NCBI GenBank assembly: GCA_030621685.1
Contig: JAUXHF010000133.1
Span: 1-5,823 of the forward strand
Direction of reading: 5' to 3'
Length of the DNA stretch: 5,823 bases
Source: Spirochaetota bacterium
GTDB lineage: Bacteria > Spirochaetota > UBA12135 > COTS27
Position 1 is the stretch's first letter. Each line of letters begins with the position of its first letter. The notes under the pieces were generated by a model that searched no databases, was not told where the DNA came from, and worked only from the letters and a program-made list of their open reading frames with translations. Shown here piece by piece: positions 4,822-5,823 of this stretch. The position numbers and the translations under genes were made by a program.

Positions 4822-5823
4822 CTATTTAGCATGCCAGGCTTGTATAACAGCATCTTCAATTTCTTTAGCGGGTAAACCGAATACGGCTATGGCTTGTTTA
4901 AGCGAAGAATTTTCAACTTTAAGCCGCTGGGAGCCGCCGGGCAGATCTACTATTTTAATAAGCATGCGAAGCCCTTTATACGCTAAAGATTCTATGCGCC
5001 GTGGTAACTTACGGCGCTGTAGTTTCTGATATCTATAACCAATAGCCGGCGAATGAGTAAGCAGGGTATCGCCAAGGCTTTTAGCCTGCTCTGGTTTTGT
5101 AAGAATGCTAATGGTAATAGCCGGCCTTGAATGCTTCATTATCGTAGCTTGAAAAGAGACATCTAAGGCGCCTGCCCCAAATAGAATATCCATTAATAGC
5201 GAAAGATGTTCGCCGCTAGCATCATCTAATATGCTTCGTATCTCGATTATTTCATCATGCTCTAAAGCATCTGCCCCGTCATGCGCTAAAGCATCTGCCC
5301 CAGAGGGGTTACTAGGCTTTTCCAGTGTATCTTTCTTGCTAGCATATCTTTGCCTAAGTTCCTCGCTAAAGGTCTTCACAGTAGCTTCTTGATGAGCCAT
5401 ATTTGCTTCTTGATGAGCCATGCTTTCAAGCAGAAACAAGCGAACGATGTTAGCTCGCTTAGGAATTTGTTTTGCTCCTGCGCCATGGCCTAATTTGATA
5501 AGCCGAAGGTTTTTATTTTCTGGGAAGCCAAAAAACTCAGAGTTTATCTGCTGGTCTATCTGGTGGTTTATCTGGGGATTTTTTATAGCTATATCTTGGG
5601 GCTGCTGTCTTTCTTTTTCTGCTCTGCCAAGCTGGGTTGGCATGCCAGGGCTGTTTTGTTTCAGGTTGCAGGCGCTGATATTCTGTTGCAAGAAGCCGAG
5701 TATCAAGGCTACGCCTGTGGGGGTACTTAGTTCTCCTACTTCTTCATTTATTTTTTTTATGGGGGCTGCAAACATAGAAAGCATGCAACTTACGGCTGGC
5801 ACGGGCAGAGGCAAAATGCCGTG
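4822..5823 (-). CDS. larC: LarC nickel-insertion protein, 5' end outside the window
   Basis: LarC uses CTP to insert nickel into pyridinium-3,5-bisthiocarboxylate mononucleotide, the final step in making the nickel-pincer nucleotide cofactor of lactate racemase and related enzymes. The frame is open to the right edge and 333 residues are visible; roughly the first 150 are missing. Counting from the edge, the LarC1 part shows HGILPLPVPA (1-10), ELSTPTG (31-37) and GHGAGAK..P.RANIVRL (112-129). The LarC2 part shows LDDASGE (199-205), FGAGALDV (215-222), RPAI.I (233-238) and the RRKLPR segment (270-275). Two linkers are expanded: residues about 45-105 and 133-192, each with in-frame tandem duplications. 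The usual ETN before IDD is not preserved. No frameshift separates the LarC1 and LarC2 parts, unlike Lactiplantibacillus plantarum. The gene heads the visible minus-strand operon. A TTG at 5814 is internal, not the start. Confidence 0.9.
   Translation of the reverse strand, partial: HGILPLPVPAVSCMLSMFAAPIKKINEEVGELSTPTGVALILGFLQQNISACNLKQNSPGMPTQLGRAEKERQQPQDIAIKNPQINHQIDQQINSEFFGFPENKNLRLIKLGHGAGAKQIPKRANIVRLFLLESMAHQEANMAHQEATVKTFSEELRQRYASKKDTLEKPSNPSGADALAHDGADALEHDEIIEIRSILDDASGEHLSLLMDILFGAGALDVSFQATIMKHSRPAITISILTKPEQAKSLGDTLLTHSPAIGYRYQKLQRRKLPRRIESLAYKGLRMLIKIVDLPGGSQRLKVENSSLKQAIAVFGLPAKEIEDAVIQAWHAK
5254..5301 (-). repeat. 24-bp in-frame tandem duplication in larC
   Basis: The two units encode GADALAHD and GADALEHD (residues 175-190 counted from the window edge). 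The nucleotide units at 5255-5277 and 5279-5301 differ at a single position over 23 bp. They lie just ahead of the LarC2 domain. The repeat length is a multiple of three and keeps the frame. Confidence 0.85.
5384..5421 (-). repeat. 21-bp in-frame tandem duplication in larC
   Basis: Seventeen identical bases (5384-5400 and 5405-5421) recur at a 21-bp spacing and encode MAHQEAN followed by MAHQEAT. They sit at the junction between the LarC1 part (after RANIVRLFLLE) and the LarC2 part, in the same linker as the 24-bp duplication. Confidence 0.85.
5542..5577 (-). repeat. Three 12-bp in-frame tandem units in larC
   Basis: Three consecutive 12-bp units encode PQIN, HQID and QQIN (residues 83-94 from the edge). 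They lie inside a Gln/Asn-rich insertion between the TPTG motif and the GHGAGAK motif of the LarC1 domain, where LarC proteins normally have only a short connection. Confidence 0.8.

Noticed and set aside
4671..4859. A 62-codon minus-strand frame overlapping the end of larC and the start of nadD
   Set aside because: It overlaps two recognised genes, has no family resemblance, and is best explained as a shadow of the GC-rich patch.
5812..5814. TTG as the start of larC
   Set aside because: The frame continues in open LarC sequence (HGI) to the window edge, and the family needs about 150 more residues upstream.

Overview
The window holds four protein-coding genes in a convergent layout. On the plus strand is gyrA (76-2577), complete. 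On the minus strand, in transcription order, are the 3' part of larC (right edge to 4822), nadD (4801-3932) and rarD (3890-2946). The minus genes are 20 and 41 bp apart and probably form one operon whose promoter lies beyond the right edge. Base composition is moderate, a little over 40% GC. The GyrA active-site context (AAAYRYTEARL) and the PDFPTGGII..YETGRG stretch look spirochaete-like to me, and the NadD core has a Bacteroidetes/spirochaete flavour. This is recall without a search, so treat the phylum as tentative.

Region by region: 1-75 is an A+T-rich leader with a Shine-Dalgarno for the GTG start of gyrA. gyrA ends in an intrinsic terminator whose hairpin encloses the stop codon. From 2578 to 2945 no gene is visible. 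That stretch is largely one copy of a segmental duplication whose second copy runs into the last codons of rarD, and both copies carry a 9-bp microrepeat tract. rarD is an intact EamA-type permease. nadD has an intact catalytic core preceded by about 64 basic residues encoded by a patch of about 60% GC. That patch contains a 10-bp perfect inverted repeat and an overlapping competing 8-bp one. larC is carried on three in-frame tandem duplications lying in two expanded linkers.

Functional links: NadD makes nicotinate adenine dinucleotide (NaAD). NaAD is the substrate of LarB, the first step of the nickel-pincer nucleotide cofactor pathway, and LarC performs the last step, nickel insertion. The larC-nadD arrangement therefore puts a producer of the pathway precursor beside its final enzyme. 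rarD has no obvious connection. No complete new defence, CRISPR or mobile system is visible. The most interesting signals are the palindromic patch inside nadD, the larC-nadD pairing, the duplicated rarD tail, and a methionine at the quinolone-determining Ser position of GyrA.
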